Positions 21,028 through 32,162 of a stretch of DNA of 64,000 nucleotides are shown piece after piece. This stretch comes from Symsagittifera roscoffensis. Taxonomy: Eukaryota; Xenacoelomorpha; Acoela; Convolutidae. Position 1 is the stretch's first letter, and the number at the start of each line of letters is the position of its first letter. A program made the translations under genes and the position numbers. Below the pieces are notes generated by a model. That model did no database searches, was not told where the DNA came from, and saw only the letters and a list, made by a program, of their open reading frames with translations. Location: NCBI RefSeq assembly GCF_963678635.1, contig NC_087065.1:37347888-37411887 (forward strand), in the 5' to 3' direction.

Positions 21028-21588
21028 ATGGCAAGAGATACAGGTGATCCAGAAGCAGAAACAGCCGAGGACCCTAAGAAACCGGACATAGGGAGGGTAG
21101 TTGAGTCATATTTTTACTTACCAAATGAATACTCAAGTAGCATTATAATGACAGATAGCAATTTCATACTCACAAATAGAACATGTACGATAGCAATCAC
21201 AGCAGACATGAGTTTTAAGACAGCGTTAGCAGCAGATTTTAGGAGAGAATACAAAAACAAAGAATTCCTTTGGAAACAAAGACCAGGAATAGGGGGCGTA
21301 GCAGCCTTGCCTCCGGTGGCGTCACAGATACCGGGAAAATACTTATGCTTCTTTGTGACGAAGGCGACGGAGAAGCGGCACTTGGACCCGGAAAATCTAA
21401 TCTTGTCCTTGACGAGATTGAGGGACTTCTTTGCGGAAAAGGAAGTGAAGGAGCTTTTGCTTCCAGTGTGCGATCCGAACAGAGGACGACTGAATCCACG
21501 GGAGCTGTATGCACTGATACACGTAATCTTCTCCGATACTAAAATACAAGTATACCTACATAAGAAATATTATTTAAGTATAGGCTGA
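21028..21588 (+). CDS. Macro-domain-like accessory protein of element A
   Basis: A 186-codon ORF is intact from an ATG. The core pattern fits a macro domain of the OARD1/Poa1 type: NFILTNRTCTIAITADMS (strand-loop around residues 46-62), the ITADMSFKTALAADFRREY helix where macro domains have S-A-D..G-I-A..F, then RPGIGGVAALP, KYLCFFVTKA, LILSLTRLRDFFAEKEVKELLLP (residues 124-146) and LYALIHVIFSDTKIQVYLH (160-178). Macro domains bind or hydrolyse ADP-ribose. The glycines usual in the ligand loop are replaced (KTALA), so ligand binding is uncertain. It sits between integrase and the SGNH module and has a decayed tandem copy upstream. The domain assignment was made by eye. Confidence 0.55.
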   Translation: MARDTGDPEAETAEDPKKPDIGRVVESYFYLPNEYSSSIIMTDSNFILTNRTCTIAITADMSFKTALAADFRREYKNKEFLWKQRPGIGGVAALPPVASQIPGKYLCFFVTKATEKRHLDPENLILSLTRLRDFFAEKEVKELLLPVCDPNRGRLNPRELYALIHVIFSDTKIQVYLHKKYYLSIG

Positions 21589-21987
21589 GTTTAGTTGCAT
21601 GCAGGAAGACGTCATACCAAGAGTGTGTTGTATGTGATATGTGTGTTATGTGTTATGTGATATGTGTGTTATGTGTTATGTTATTAGGACCTTGGCTAAG
21701 AAGGGATTAGTGACCATGAATAACGGAATGACGATCTTAGGAATAGACCCGAAGTTTGGACTGTCCAATCTTAGGTGGAATTCCAAAATCTTAGAAACTG
21801 ATTGTTTTTAATAAATTTTAGGATTCAAATCTTTTGATCTGACTGTTTTAAATAAATTTTAATATAAAATTAGTGTAAAGTTGACAAATGTGATATTCGT
21901 GACCTCTTTTCTAGATCCTGATTGATCGTTTAATTTCTCACTTGACTCAAATCATCGAGTTGATAGTAAAATCAAACTTGCAAGAAA
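21589..21987 (+). other. Spacer with GT-rich microsatellite, element A
   Basis: About 400 bp lies between two ORFs. A short imperfect repeat of TGTGTTATGTGATATG lies at about 21625-21685. The remainder is AT-rich, including a doubled segment around TTTTAATAAATTTTA at about 21807 and 21845. No gene is seen. Confidence 0.5.
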
Positions 21988-23422
21988 ATGAATAATTTCA
22001 ACTTGGACGAATTGATGGACCTGTCAGAGGCCTATGTGGGACCACTGGTAGATGCCAGGTGAGATGCCTTTGCCCACCAAGTCAAAGCCTGGACTGAGGA
22101 GGATGCATCAGGAAATGAACAGCGAGGCTGCCTCGCTTTGTTCACAACGGAGAGCAGCTGTGCAACCAAAGAGGGCGAGAGTAGAAGGGGAGGTTCAAAC
22201 GAACGAGACTATGCAAGATCTCAATGGGGCGACATAAGAACTGGAGAAGACTAGAAGGGAGCTGGACGAGATGACCAAGACCATGCTCAGTATAGAAGAA
22301 GATAGAGACATGTGGAAGAATTTGTTTGAAGACTGTAACAAGAAGCAGGGTGAAGAAAGAGAGCGCTTGAGGCGAAAATACAAGCAGCGATTGGAGCGTC
22401 TGTCATTCACGACAGCCGTAGAGAAAGTGATACCTACAAGGGATATTCCTCGTGGGCAGTCCCCGATGGAGCTCTCGATGCCTCGAGAAATGAGTCAGAC
22501 GACAGAAACGCGACTCCCGGCTACAACTGGTCGATTGACAATCCCGGACCCGAGTGATACCTTAGGTGACCCAGTCGTGGAGCAAATTGTGAGAAAGCTG
22601 ATAGAAACAGCGGGACGATTGGTTGCCAATTGGAATGCGCCAGGTTCCGGGGTGACTGCAACCTATGGAACAATCGATGACACGGGCAGAGTACAACTCT
22701 CCCAAGACGTGATGACCAGAGAGGGCGTTAGTAATGCAACATCATCAACAAGGAGCTCTAGGATCCCAGACAGAAAGATACGAGAGATGCCGGCGAGGAA
22801 AGTGTCCCGAGTGATTGACGTGCAAAAGAACAACCAGATTAAGTATAACTTCACAGGAGTTCCAGACACGGATCCGAGAGCCTGCTTCAATTGATCGACT
22901 TGGAGCCCTGCAGTAAACATGCAGCAACCGCCACTTGGAACATCGCATCTGATACTGGGGGACAGCTTGGTCAGAATGCTCCAAAATTTGTGGACCTCCT
23001 GGAACACTACGGTGATGGCTTTTGGAAGTGCAACGATAGCCCAGTTATTTCGGATGGTGGAGCTGATGAACCCAGGGAGAATCCCTAACGTAATGATCAT
23101 AGCAGGGACGAATAACATGTCGAGAAGCTCAGATGAGGAAGAGGCACAATGGGAGTCAATGATGGTGTGCCTATTTACTACTCTCTGGCAGAGATTCAAC
23201 TGCGCGGTACTGACCGTCTGCACTGTACCAATGAGCAAGAAGACGTTAACAGCAACAGGGAGAAGACACAATGAAGGAGTCATCAGGTGGAACAACATCC
23301 TAAGGAACCTTGCGAGTCGGAATGCTGGACGGATGATCCTTATGGATATTGAGCACGAGCTGAGAGCTATGGATCAAGCCAGACTGACTACTGACGAGAT
23401 CCACTTTGATAGCATCGAATGA
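21988..23422 (+). pseudogene. Coiled-coil plus SGNH/GDSL hydrolase module, element A
   Basis: It begins M-N-N-F-N-L-D-E-L near 21988 and shifts frame by about 22050. A charged coiled coil (ELEKTRRELDEMTKTMLSIEED, 22238-22400) follows, then a linker. The SGNH fold lies at 22919-23420 with all four blocks: GDS (Ser at 22964-22966), Gly in AFGSAT, GTNN, and DEIH with the catalytic His. This is the family pattern of esterases and acetylhydrolases. Stops lie at 22235 (TAA) and 22892 (TGA; CGA in B). A deletion at about 23420 shifts the frame. SGNH esterases are known in ORF1 of CR1-type LINEs; I do not know of one downstream of integrase in a gypsy element. Confidence 0.7.
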
Positions 23423-25838
23423 CAACCGAGTCTTCCAAGAGCGATTAGATGAAATGGAAGTAGAACTCTTTGACACAGGAGTGCTGAAGAAGGAAGAAAC
23501 ATCGAATAAACCGGCAATTTCAACCTTTGTGCCTCCTAACTTAGAAACACGTTTGGGAATGATCCCAGCCGTGACGACCTATAAGCCGCAAAGCTCTAGC
23601 GAGCCAGGGCAAAGAACGGACGTGCAAGATCGATTGGGAGAAGCGCCCACTAGAAGAACCATCAATCCTAGACGAAGACTAGGGCCTGTCAACCCGACAG
23701 CGGAAACGACCTCTAGATCGGATACGAGATCAGAGACGACGACCACCAGTCGAGAAGATTGACGCCCAAGCAGTAGCTCTTTGATGTGGTCGAGGCCCAT
23801 ACCTTCTCCCTGGCACATGTACAAGGAGGATTTGATGAAACTGAACCTTCAGACGGTGAGCTTTGCAGCAGATGCCATGAGGATGTTGAACGGAGCGAGA
23901 TTGTCTGTCAACGGACTGTACTCGATAACAGGCGTGGACTGGTTAATAGCTGCTGGCATAAACTTCAGCTTTACAACTGCCTTGAGGTTTGCCGATTTTG
24001 AGGGACTGCCCTCGAACAATACAATGGGTCCAGTGAACGCAAGACCGTTACAAGACGTGAAACTGAATCATGATGAAGGAAATCGAGAAGAAAGACCCGG
24101 AAGATTAGTGACGACGAGGGCACCAATTGGACAACATGTAAAGACGTTCAGGCAGGTGAAAGCACCCCCAGGCCACATGAAAGAAAGAGTGTACCCGAAA
24201 CAAGTGAATCAAGAAGGTGAAGTTCAGAGATTGAAGGCGATAAAGAAAAATGAGACCATCTTTGCTGCATATGACAAGGCAGAAATGAGGAAGGCATTGA
24301 TTATGATAGTCGCGAGTTCAGACTTCGTATTTACCTCCAAGTCTCTGTTTTCGCCTGATGTTATGAGGTTGGCAGCGGTCAACCTAGACCTAATACAATC
24401 CATGTCGATGGCAGTCAGAGTACAAAGGCAGACAGAGATGAACCCAATTACAATTGTGTTCGCTGGCATCAATGACCATCTACACAGCAGAGGTTTCCTG
24501 AGCAGACTCAGAGAGCCTACGACAGCCGAAGCCGTTGTATGGCCAGCTATAAAAGATATCCTCGAGTCAATGGGTGAGGTAGTGGACACTCTAAAAGAAG
24601 GTGCCTTCACTAAAGTAACACCGAGAGCCATGTTTGCACTGTCTCCGGGGTATGCACGTCTCCCGGATGGATTGAAGTTCGTGTATGCGATTGTGGCTTT
24701 GCTCTCGGAAGGGAAATCTAATGTGATCATATCTGCCCCAAATTGCGAGATAGAGATGGAGAAACTGAGGCCAATCAGGGCTGAATTACCTGCGGTGTGG
24801 TCGGACATCTCGAATGCGATGAGAGGATTCAATGACCATTCACTACACATGCTAGTGTTGGACGAAGTGCTGGGGTTGGAACTGTCCAACTTCAGTCGAC
24901 AACTCAAATTGAAGCCAGGAATTGACGATGATCATCAAGTAATCATAGCGATGTCAAACGATTTATGGTTCCGAGGAATGGAAATAAAAGAGGAAGGAGG
25001 GAAAAGAAAGAATTCCAAAGAGACCAGAGCTCACTTGGAAGCTATGGTTTTGAGAACGAAAGCAGAGGCTAACCAGTGGCTGCACTTAACCCCTCGGATA
25101 GCAGCTTTGGGTGCGGAGGCTTTTGAGCGAGGCCCAGTGATGATCAGGAAGATCCATGCCTACTTAGTGAAAGAAATAAACCTGGCCGAAAATGCTGAAG
25201 AGAAATCAACCGAATTCGTGAACAGAGGGTGCCAAGTGACCCTGGAGACTTTCTGGACACAGAATGTAAAGGGAGAAGAGGGCTTTGAACGAACTGATAG
25301 CATGCTGGAAGGGCTAGGAGCCGGATGGACCGCGTCCTTCCTGGCGAAAATTTACCCAATACTTTCACGATATTTGATAAAAGAATTCCTCCAAGCAGTA
25401 GTGGACGTATCGATCGTTGAACTACTAGCCTTGTTTGTGACGTTTGGAGCGGAAAACTTTGTGAAAGGACCGGCTGTACTGCTCACCGAAGGAAATCAAA
25501 ACTTGCGATTGAATGGACTTCTAACGTTGATCGCGATAACGCATGGAAACTTGCGAGGACTGATGAATTTGACGCGCTACCCAGAGCAGATGAGAAAGAA
25601 TGTGAGGAAGTTTGACGTGAAGTGCGCTACGGATTCCTGGAATAAGATAAGAGATTTAAGACATACTCTTATCGAGTACCTCCTGCAGCAGAACCGCTTT
25701 GGAACAGGATGGGATGAAACAATCCAGAGGGAGGAAGACGTGCGACGACATGTTGGAGGCATGCTCCTGCTAACTGATATGAACTTAGCTATGAGGACCG
25801 ATCCCTTAGCGTTGATCAGAGGAGCCACGGAGTTGTGA
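23406..25838 (+). pseudogene. Accessory polyprotein region with a second, degenerate SGNH-like module
   Basis: One frame carries a single TGA at 23760; the part from 23763 is open for 691 codons. The linker (FVPPNLETRLG..) and WSRPIPSPWHMYK are conserved in B. The later part has a Rossmann-like layout: IMIVASSDFVF where SGNH proteins have GDS, TIVFAGINDHLHSRG matching block III GxND, RAMFALSPGYARLPDGLKFVYAI, VIISAPNCEIE, and DHSLHMLVLDEVLGLELSNF toward block V. The Ser nucleophile is not in a GDS context, so it may be a non-catalytic duplicate. The C-terminal 250 residues are helical and unrecognised. The intact stretch suggests past selection. Confidence 0.55.
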
Positions 25839-26461
25839 CAGTCATATATGGACCAGCAGTCATGTTTGCCTTCCCTGATGTGAAGGGGGAAGCATACAGG
25901 AGTTCGCTGCTGCACCTGAACCTCATATCAGAAGTGGACGGAAGTGCGAGGAATTGGTGTGAGCAGCAAGTATTGCGAGAGCTCATGAGCGAAGATCTGT
26001 TGTTTGCAAAGATATCGGAGCCAGAGATGACAGTCGTCAACTTCGACGATCACTTCCGCGATCGTATGGGAGAAGTGGACAGAGGGCACATTGAAGTATT
26101 CCCAAAGCTCTGGAATCTAAGGCCCAATGACAAGACAAATGGTGAGATCACAAGAATTCCTCGACTCACTGCGGCATACCACAAGGTGAGAGAAGAGACA
26201 AAAATTTGGGGTGATCACAAGAAGCTGCCAGAGGAAATCCCTGAATTCCTTCTGATAGGAAGGATGTTGCTCGGAGCAGTCTCCGCAGTGCAAACTCCTA
26301 GGTTGAGAGCCTTTGAGACCAATGAAAGGAGGATAGCGAAATTCTCGGAAACATTGGATCCGTGTTTTGTGGGCCTGCTTGATCTTGACGAAAGTGAAAT
26401 CGGAGTTAACGGTGGGAGGAACGCTTCAGGCGAGAACATTGCTAGCACTCTTCGGCTATGA
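25835..26461 (+). pseudogene. Continuation of accessory polyprotein, element A
   Basis: A 208-codon frame overlaps the end of the preceding one by a few bases and has no ATG at its beginning (GTG). It reads on naturally from ..RGATEL, so it is most likely the same protein after a frameshift. It contains VIYGPAVMFAFPDVKGEAYRSSLL, FDDHFRDRMG and IPEFLLIGRMLLGAVSAVQTPRLRAFETNERR. I do not recognise a family. Confidence 0.45.
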
Positions 26462-27857
26462 GGAGGTCAAAATAGTTTATGGAGAGGAGGAAGATCAGTC
26501 AGCTGGCAGGCTAATCATACCGAAATTCGCAGAAGGGGCCAGAGGTGAAGAGCAAGGACCCTCAAATTCGTGAGGGAAATCAAACGGAGATGATGGGCAG
26601 GGAGGAAGCCGTCGATCGGAAGAACCAATGCAACAGGATCCCGATCAGGCCGAGAAAGAAGACATTAAGGCATCGACAGGAGGAGTATCCAGCCTAGAAT
26701 TCAATTTCCTCAGTGATTTTGAAAGCGGCGCTGATGCGTTGGAGACGACTGAGCAAGCAGACGAGGGTAATTCTACGCAGGAACCCCCGTTGGCCTTCAT
26801 GGAAACGAACCGAACTTTGCCGGAGAGCGGCTCTCCAAGCAATTCTAAAGATAACGAACAAAGATTCCTCATGGAATCACCAAGAAGAAGAAGAATAGAA
26901 GGTGCTGCCAGAGTACCTTTCTTTGGAACGTTGCCCGAAGAAAAGTGGGAGGTGCATCACAGAGACCATGAAAAAAGGAAGGGATGTGGAATGGAATGAG
27001 TAGCCTTCATGGAAGAGGTCTGGACAGTAGTTCAGAGCTTCGGTACCCAGTCTATTTTGAAACTAGGTCTCAACCGACCACTAATGCGGGAGGTCCTTGA
27101 CAAACTCGACGAGTGTGAAGGGAGATTGAGTGAATTTTTGATCGACTCAGCCACTGACGAAAGTGAGGCAAACTCTCCTATCAAGATGACGCCGCAAGAA
27201 GACAAAGGAGAAGTGGTATATCTGTCAAGAACCCGGAAAGGAACGATACGATCAAAATTTGTGACTGATAAGATTAATGAGATGAAGATGAAACTGGGCA
27301 GCAAGGTGATATTGAGGAAAGCGGGAAAAACAAAGGTGGATTCTGAAATCTCGATAAAAGCTGTCAACTCAGCGAAAAGAAAACGAGTCGAAGAAGCTAT
27401 GGATTTGGGACAGGGTGATGATCGATTGCCTGGCACAGACAGGATGTTGACTGATGTAGCGATGGTGCCACCCACTCTCATGGCAGGGATAAAATCAACT
27501 GGTTACAAAAACAAGAAGAGTAACCGCACTCTGACTGGAGCAACATTAGAAAAGGAAATACTCAGCCAATGTGGAGAGAGTACTATGAAAGACTTTAAAC
27601 CCTCTCCCGTGAACCACGGAAAAGGAAGTGTCGTAGGACAACTAGTCCCAGTGGAATATAACCGACTGACAGTGTCCGAAACTGTATCGATAGCTGAACC
27701 CACCGGTGGATACATGGAGATGTTGGAGTCCAGAAATTCGGCCAGAGGACACTTAATGGCTCTGGAAGACAAAAATGCCATGGAGGGTTATTTGGAAACG
27801 ATGATGCAAGGCAACACTCTGAAGCAGAAAGCATACGGGACTCTGGTTTTGTCTTAG
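26367..27857 (+). pseudogene. Unrecognised Lys/Glu-rich accessory region, element A
   Basis: One reading frame from 26367 is interrupted by TGA at 26571 and 26997 and by TAG at 27855. Composition changes from acidic (DFESGADALETTEQADEGN) to basic and helical (VTDKINEMKMKLGSKVILRK..AKRKRVEEAMDLG). Possible nuclear-localisation-like clusters are KRKR and PRRRRIE. I recognise no domain. In-frame continuity over 1.5 kb despite stops indicates that it was once one protein. Confidence 0.45.
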
Positions 27858-29792
27858 ATGCATGCAGAAACGATAGAGCAGTTTGTGAGCCTTCCACGGA
27901 GAGCGGTAGTGTTACGGTACTTCGAAGAAGAGATGAGAACCACGCCGAAGATACACGCTCTGATAGCAGTAGCTTACGTGAGAACTGAGCTACAACTGAG
28001 GTTCGCCTGGTGCATGATTGGACTGACTCGTGGGTAATATGATTCAGAAGAAAGGAAAAGATCAAAGGAAGAAAAGATATTCTTAATTACGAGCATGAGA
28101 GATTTGATAAGCCAAGAGGAAGCAGCAATAGCGTGCGCGAAGCGGAGAGACGCTCTCTGTTTCATTCGGTTCATGATAGAACAAGTTTCAGTGCCAGCAT
28201 TGAGAATTTGTGTCAAGATGCTAAGAGAAGGCGATGAACGAGCGAAAGCCTTGCTCTTGCTAGCACAGCTGGATATGCATCAAAGCAAACCAATGCGAGT
28301 GAACATGAAAGAACCCGTGGAACTAGAACCCATGAAGAAAATAAAGGAAATAAGGAGGTTCTCAAACAAAGAGCTGAGGCTCACTAAGGAATTTATGGGA
28401 GCACTGCCGAAACCCAGTGAATACTGTGGACCGATCAGAAAGAAGTCATTCCGTTACGTATCCGGAGGCAGAGGGATAGCATACAACACTTTCCTAAATG
28501 AAGACATACGCGACTGCGTCTTTGATTACGAGCAAGCGGTGTTGCTAAGATTCTGGATGTCAAGAGTTGCAACAATAAGAAGCGCTGCTAATCAGCAGAC
28601 AAGGCTGGAACTAATCTTAGAGGAAAAGGTGGCCGCACCTTCAGTGCCAAAATCTGACAAACGAGTGGAGTTTGGATTGGGATTTTCAGACGAACTTCTG
28701 AGAACGAGCTTGATGGTGGTGTAGGAACTGATGAAACCATCATGGTATCCTAGTCCCAACGCTGATTCGATATTGAGTGTGACACAATACGTACAGAGGG
28801 AACTGAACTCAGACTGTAACCTGCGTAATCTTAACATCATCTATAACGTGATGACAACAGCCTCTAAGAGCAACGGAGAGGACAAAGTAGAGTTGCCTGG
28901 CTGGGGACCAGAGGACTGGGTCAAACCTGGTAGCTGTCTGGCAGAAATCTGTGGACTGGAGGGTCACGTCTGTGGAGGTCTGGATTGCGTGAATACCCTG
29001 GAGGAACAACACAAGCAGTTGACGATTTTGTTTGGGAACATTGTGATGAAGGCGAAAACAGAAACGGAACTAATTGCAGATTGCCATGGAGGAACCGAGG
29101 TGAATCTAATGACTGCACTAGGATTCTACAGCATGTTTGGTTCTTTAGAGTCACTACTGAATCTAGCACAGAAGCATGAGATGGTCACGGCCATCAGTGT
29201 AGAAGTGTTCCCAGGAGTTTTGCAGACTGAGCAAAAACACATAGGAAGGTGGAGGGAAGCGATCGAGGCGGAAATGAACATCCGACACAGTGAGACATAT
29301 CGCAGACCGTCGGGAGCGCGATGTTTGCTGGGATCGACATTAGCTCCAATGTGCAAAAGCAGATACCCAGTGCATTTCGTAGCGGTGGATGTGAAAAGTA
29401 CGAGAACGTTTGTGGATCAACCCTTCTCGGTGCCAAAATGCATAAGACTAGCGAGAATGTCAGAAAAGTCATGTGAGTTACATTGCAAAATGTTCTCAGC
29501 AGTTCCAGAGAGAACTAAAGAGGAGTTAGAGTCGATATTGGGAAGGAAGTTCATGGGATACGCCAGTGGGAACTTCAGTGACTTTGAAAGACAGAAGCAG
29601 CAAGGATCAACAGTCACCGATTACAATGCAGTAGATGAGAATGATGATGTCCACCTAGTGATTATGGAAGTGGAACCACTACTGGAAGCTTCGGGAAAGC
29701 ATAATTGGAGGAGCATCATGTCAACACATGATGAGTTTCCCTGTGCAATTGCTTGTTGCAAACATGGTGGTACACCGGGCATAGTAATCTAG
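27858..29792 (+). pseudogene. C-terminal part of the accessory polyprotein, element A
   Basis: This continues the frame of 26367 with a TAA at about 28037 and a TAG at 28722. The open stretches are 28095-28724 and 28731-29792. The first has EEAAIACAKRRDALCFIRFMIEQVSVPALRIC; the second has PSPNADSILSVTQYVQREL, a Cys-containing segment (CLAEICGLEGHVCGGLDC) and PVHFVAVDVKSTRTFVDQPFSVPKCIRLARM. No known catalytic motif is obvious. The region is globular-looking rather than low-complexity. B should carry the same region beyond the window. Confidence 0.45.
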
Positions 29793-29860
29793 TGTTGATT
29801 TGAGACTGTGGAGAGCTGCTCTCCTCGGTTTTACCAGACTCCTAACGGCCTATAACAATA

Positions 29861-30175
29861 GTGGTATCGGGAGTTATGGTGGCGATACGATGTCTGGAAG
29901 CTCTTGTGAAAGAGAACAAAATACAGGAGGCGCGAACGAGAGAACAAGTGCAGAAATTAGATTGTCTAAAAGATTTAGATCTTTTTGAGACAATGTGCAA
30001 AATCTTGAACATTCCGATGGAAGTGAAAAAGATATGGGCCAGAAGACGTCTGATGCCATGGTTTAGAACCAACATTATGCATGATTGTACGAATAGGCTA
30101 AGAATCATATGTCGAATCACAGCAGAGTGTACAGTGCGTATCAACTGGGCATTGGAGCAGGAGCTTTCAAGCTAG
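29861..30175 (+). pseudogene. Short helical ORF near the 3' end of element A
   Basis: A 104-codon frame, offset from the preceding one: EALVKENKIQEARTREQVQKLDCLKDLDLFETMCKILNIPMEVKKIWARRRLMPWF. The amphipathic helical character is clear, but there is no recognised domain. It may be the end of the accessory polyprotein after a frameshift near 29800. Confidence 0.35.
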
Positions 30176-31286
30176 CTTTTGTAACTTATCGGAACTAACC
30201 ACCGCACTAAAGATAACTTCCAGGACGAGTGAATGTAATGGAAGGGAGAACGCAGAGATGTTGAAGAAAGATTTGGAGAGAAACGTGACGTTGTGCCTCC
30301 ACAACAGCTTCTGCAGAAACAGAGAATCTAACGTTAATACCCTACCTTGTTGTAAGCAAAGAGCAGAAGAGCAGAACTGCCGACGTGTTGCATGACACAG
30401 AAACTGAAAGTGCAGAGTCAATGTCGCAGGAGAAGGAGATGGAACATTGACAAATGGCCAAAAAACAAGATGCAAAAATAAAGAAATTAGAAAAACTTGG
30501 AAGTTTTAGAACTTCTAAACGACAAAAAAAGAAGAAAAAAAGAAGTGACGAAAGAGAAGAAGTCAAAACTCAGAATTGTTTTGTATATGACAAGAAACTC
30601 AAATTAGAAACGAAGCAATCAAGTTGTAATTGAGACTGAAAGAAAACATTTAGTTGAGTTTTGAAATTGAAAGAATTTGTTGCAATTAAGAATTTGCATT
30701 TTCATTTTAGTGAGTGGCTTTAGAGATGACACTTACTACTTATTTAGAAAGGCTTGAGTGAAGAATATATTTAAATATTCCAGCCTGCATGATTGTTTTT
30801 AATCAACTAGGACGACTGATCACTTTGTGGTAACATGAAAGGCTTGGGTAATCTCTTGAAGAGGGAGATTATTTCATTGTTCTTTCTATCCACAGAGTTT
30901 CTTAGTTTTAATATTCAGGATCAATAGCAAGTAACTTTCCGAAGGGAAGAAGCATAGTAGGATACTTTTAGCTTGTGGGTTGGCAGGACTGTCCTGCGTT
31001 CCTTTACTTTTTAAACCTAGGAGAAAAAGTTTTAAATCAGGGCATCGACATTGGAAGTCAGAAAAAATGTTTTATTTTAAGTCATATTTTCGAAAGTGCT
31101 GATTAGTGAGAGAATTTGGAAGGCTATAGTGATGTAGTCTGATGTCATTTATATTCTGCAGTGAGTCGATATGGCGTGGATAAAAGTGATTTCGTGCATT
31201 TTGTAAATTCTGTTTGATGGCACTGTACCATTTTCACAAAGACTGCGAGATTCAATGGGGACATTGACCGGGCTGTCCGGGGAGTA
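30176..31286 (+). other. 3' noncoding region of element A
   Basis: A/T-rich sequence holds many stops in all frames, with A/G-rich blocks (about 30480-30560). The last bases before the LTR read TGTCCGGGGAGTAT (31274-31287), the likely polypurine-tract position. No gene is seen. Confidence 0.55.
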
Positions 31287-32162
31287 TTTGACGTTCGACC
31301 AGAATGGACAAAAATGCTATTTCAAATTGGTAGCCGCTGACCTTGAGAGTTGACATTTTTAGAAGATTAGCAGTGTTATTTTAGACGATTAGACGAATCG
31401 AAAATTTTACAAATTCGATTTGTGACGTCACACTTCCAAAAAACGTCAAAACGGCCATTTTAGAAGAAAATCAGAGAAAAAAGAACAACAACAACGATAG
31501 TTGCGATAGAAACAACGACGAGAAATAGAAAAATACAACTGGAAATTATCTGAGACCGCTCCGAGTTTTAACGATTGTGTCACAACAATCGTTACAGAGC
31601 CATTCACGCCAACGGTGAAGGTTGTTGGAACAGTGAGTCCAGCCTTCCGGAAAAAAGAATGTTATTTCCGCGGACTCAGGAATCCGGAGGGGTCTCGAGA
31701 CCTGAACTCGAACTGATAAAAATTAACTTTTAGATTCCTGGTTATGTTCTGAATTGAGTTTAATTAACATCTGGATTCTTTTTCGGATAATGAAAAGCTA
31801 GGAGTTGAGGGAAAGGGTTGATCCATCTTCGATGAAGATGATGATTTGTATCTACTGAACAAAAACAATAATAATATAATAAATAGTAGTAGCCCTGTTT
31901 TTAGGAGTGACCTCGTGGTCTGGTGATACTGAGACCCAGCCATGAGTTCACTATTTTCGCATGTAATTAAGTTAAATTGAGCGTTCTGGTCAAAGCCGGA
32001 GAACAGTAACGTTTTTGTCGACCCGATGTTAGAAAGACCACCAAAATAACTGGCTTTAGTAGAGATGGTGAAAAGCATGTAGAGCTTGTTTTAGACGCTG
32101 GCCAGTCGTTTCATGGCTTAGCTTTATTTTCCGTCGATATGTACTTCCGAGCGAAAGTTACA
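31287..32162 (+). mobile_element. 3' LTR of element A
   Basis: It aligns end to end with the LTRs at 5635-6499 and 49267-50164. Its start reads TTTGACGTTCG, so the terminal TG has probably mutated. It ends AAAGTTACA. It is followed directly by RT-element sequence (TTAGGCAAACTTTTC), exactly as at 6500. Divergence from the left LTR is clear (many substitutions plus small indels), so the two are not a fresh pair. Confidence 0.8.
31423..31430. promoter_or_regulatory. CRE palindrome TGACGTCA in 3' LTR A
   Basis: It occupies the same position and sequence as in the LTRs at 5796 and 49437. A poly(A)-type AATAAA follows at 31878-31883. Confidence 0.5.

Larger units (their letters stand above)
18645..21560. 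repeat. Second unit of the tandem duplication within element A
   Basis: This is the direct repeat of 16101-18644 and retains the part of integrase that unit 1 lost. It includes the 518-bp tract identical to element B at 19840-20357. Confidence 0.85.

Noticed and set aside
23781-25838. Host gene captured between repeats
   Set aside because: The same protein region follows the SGNH module in B, so it belongs to the element.
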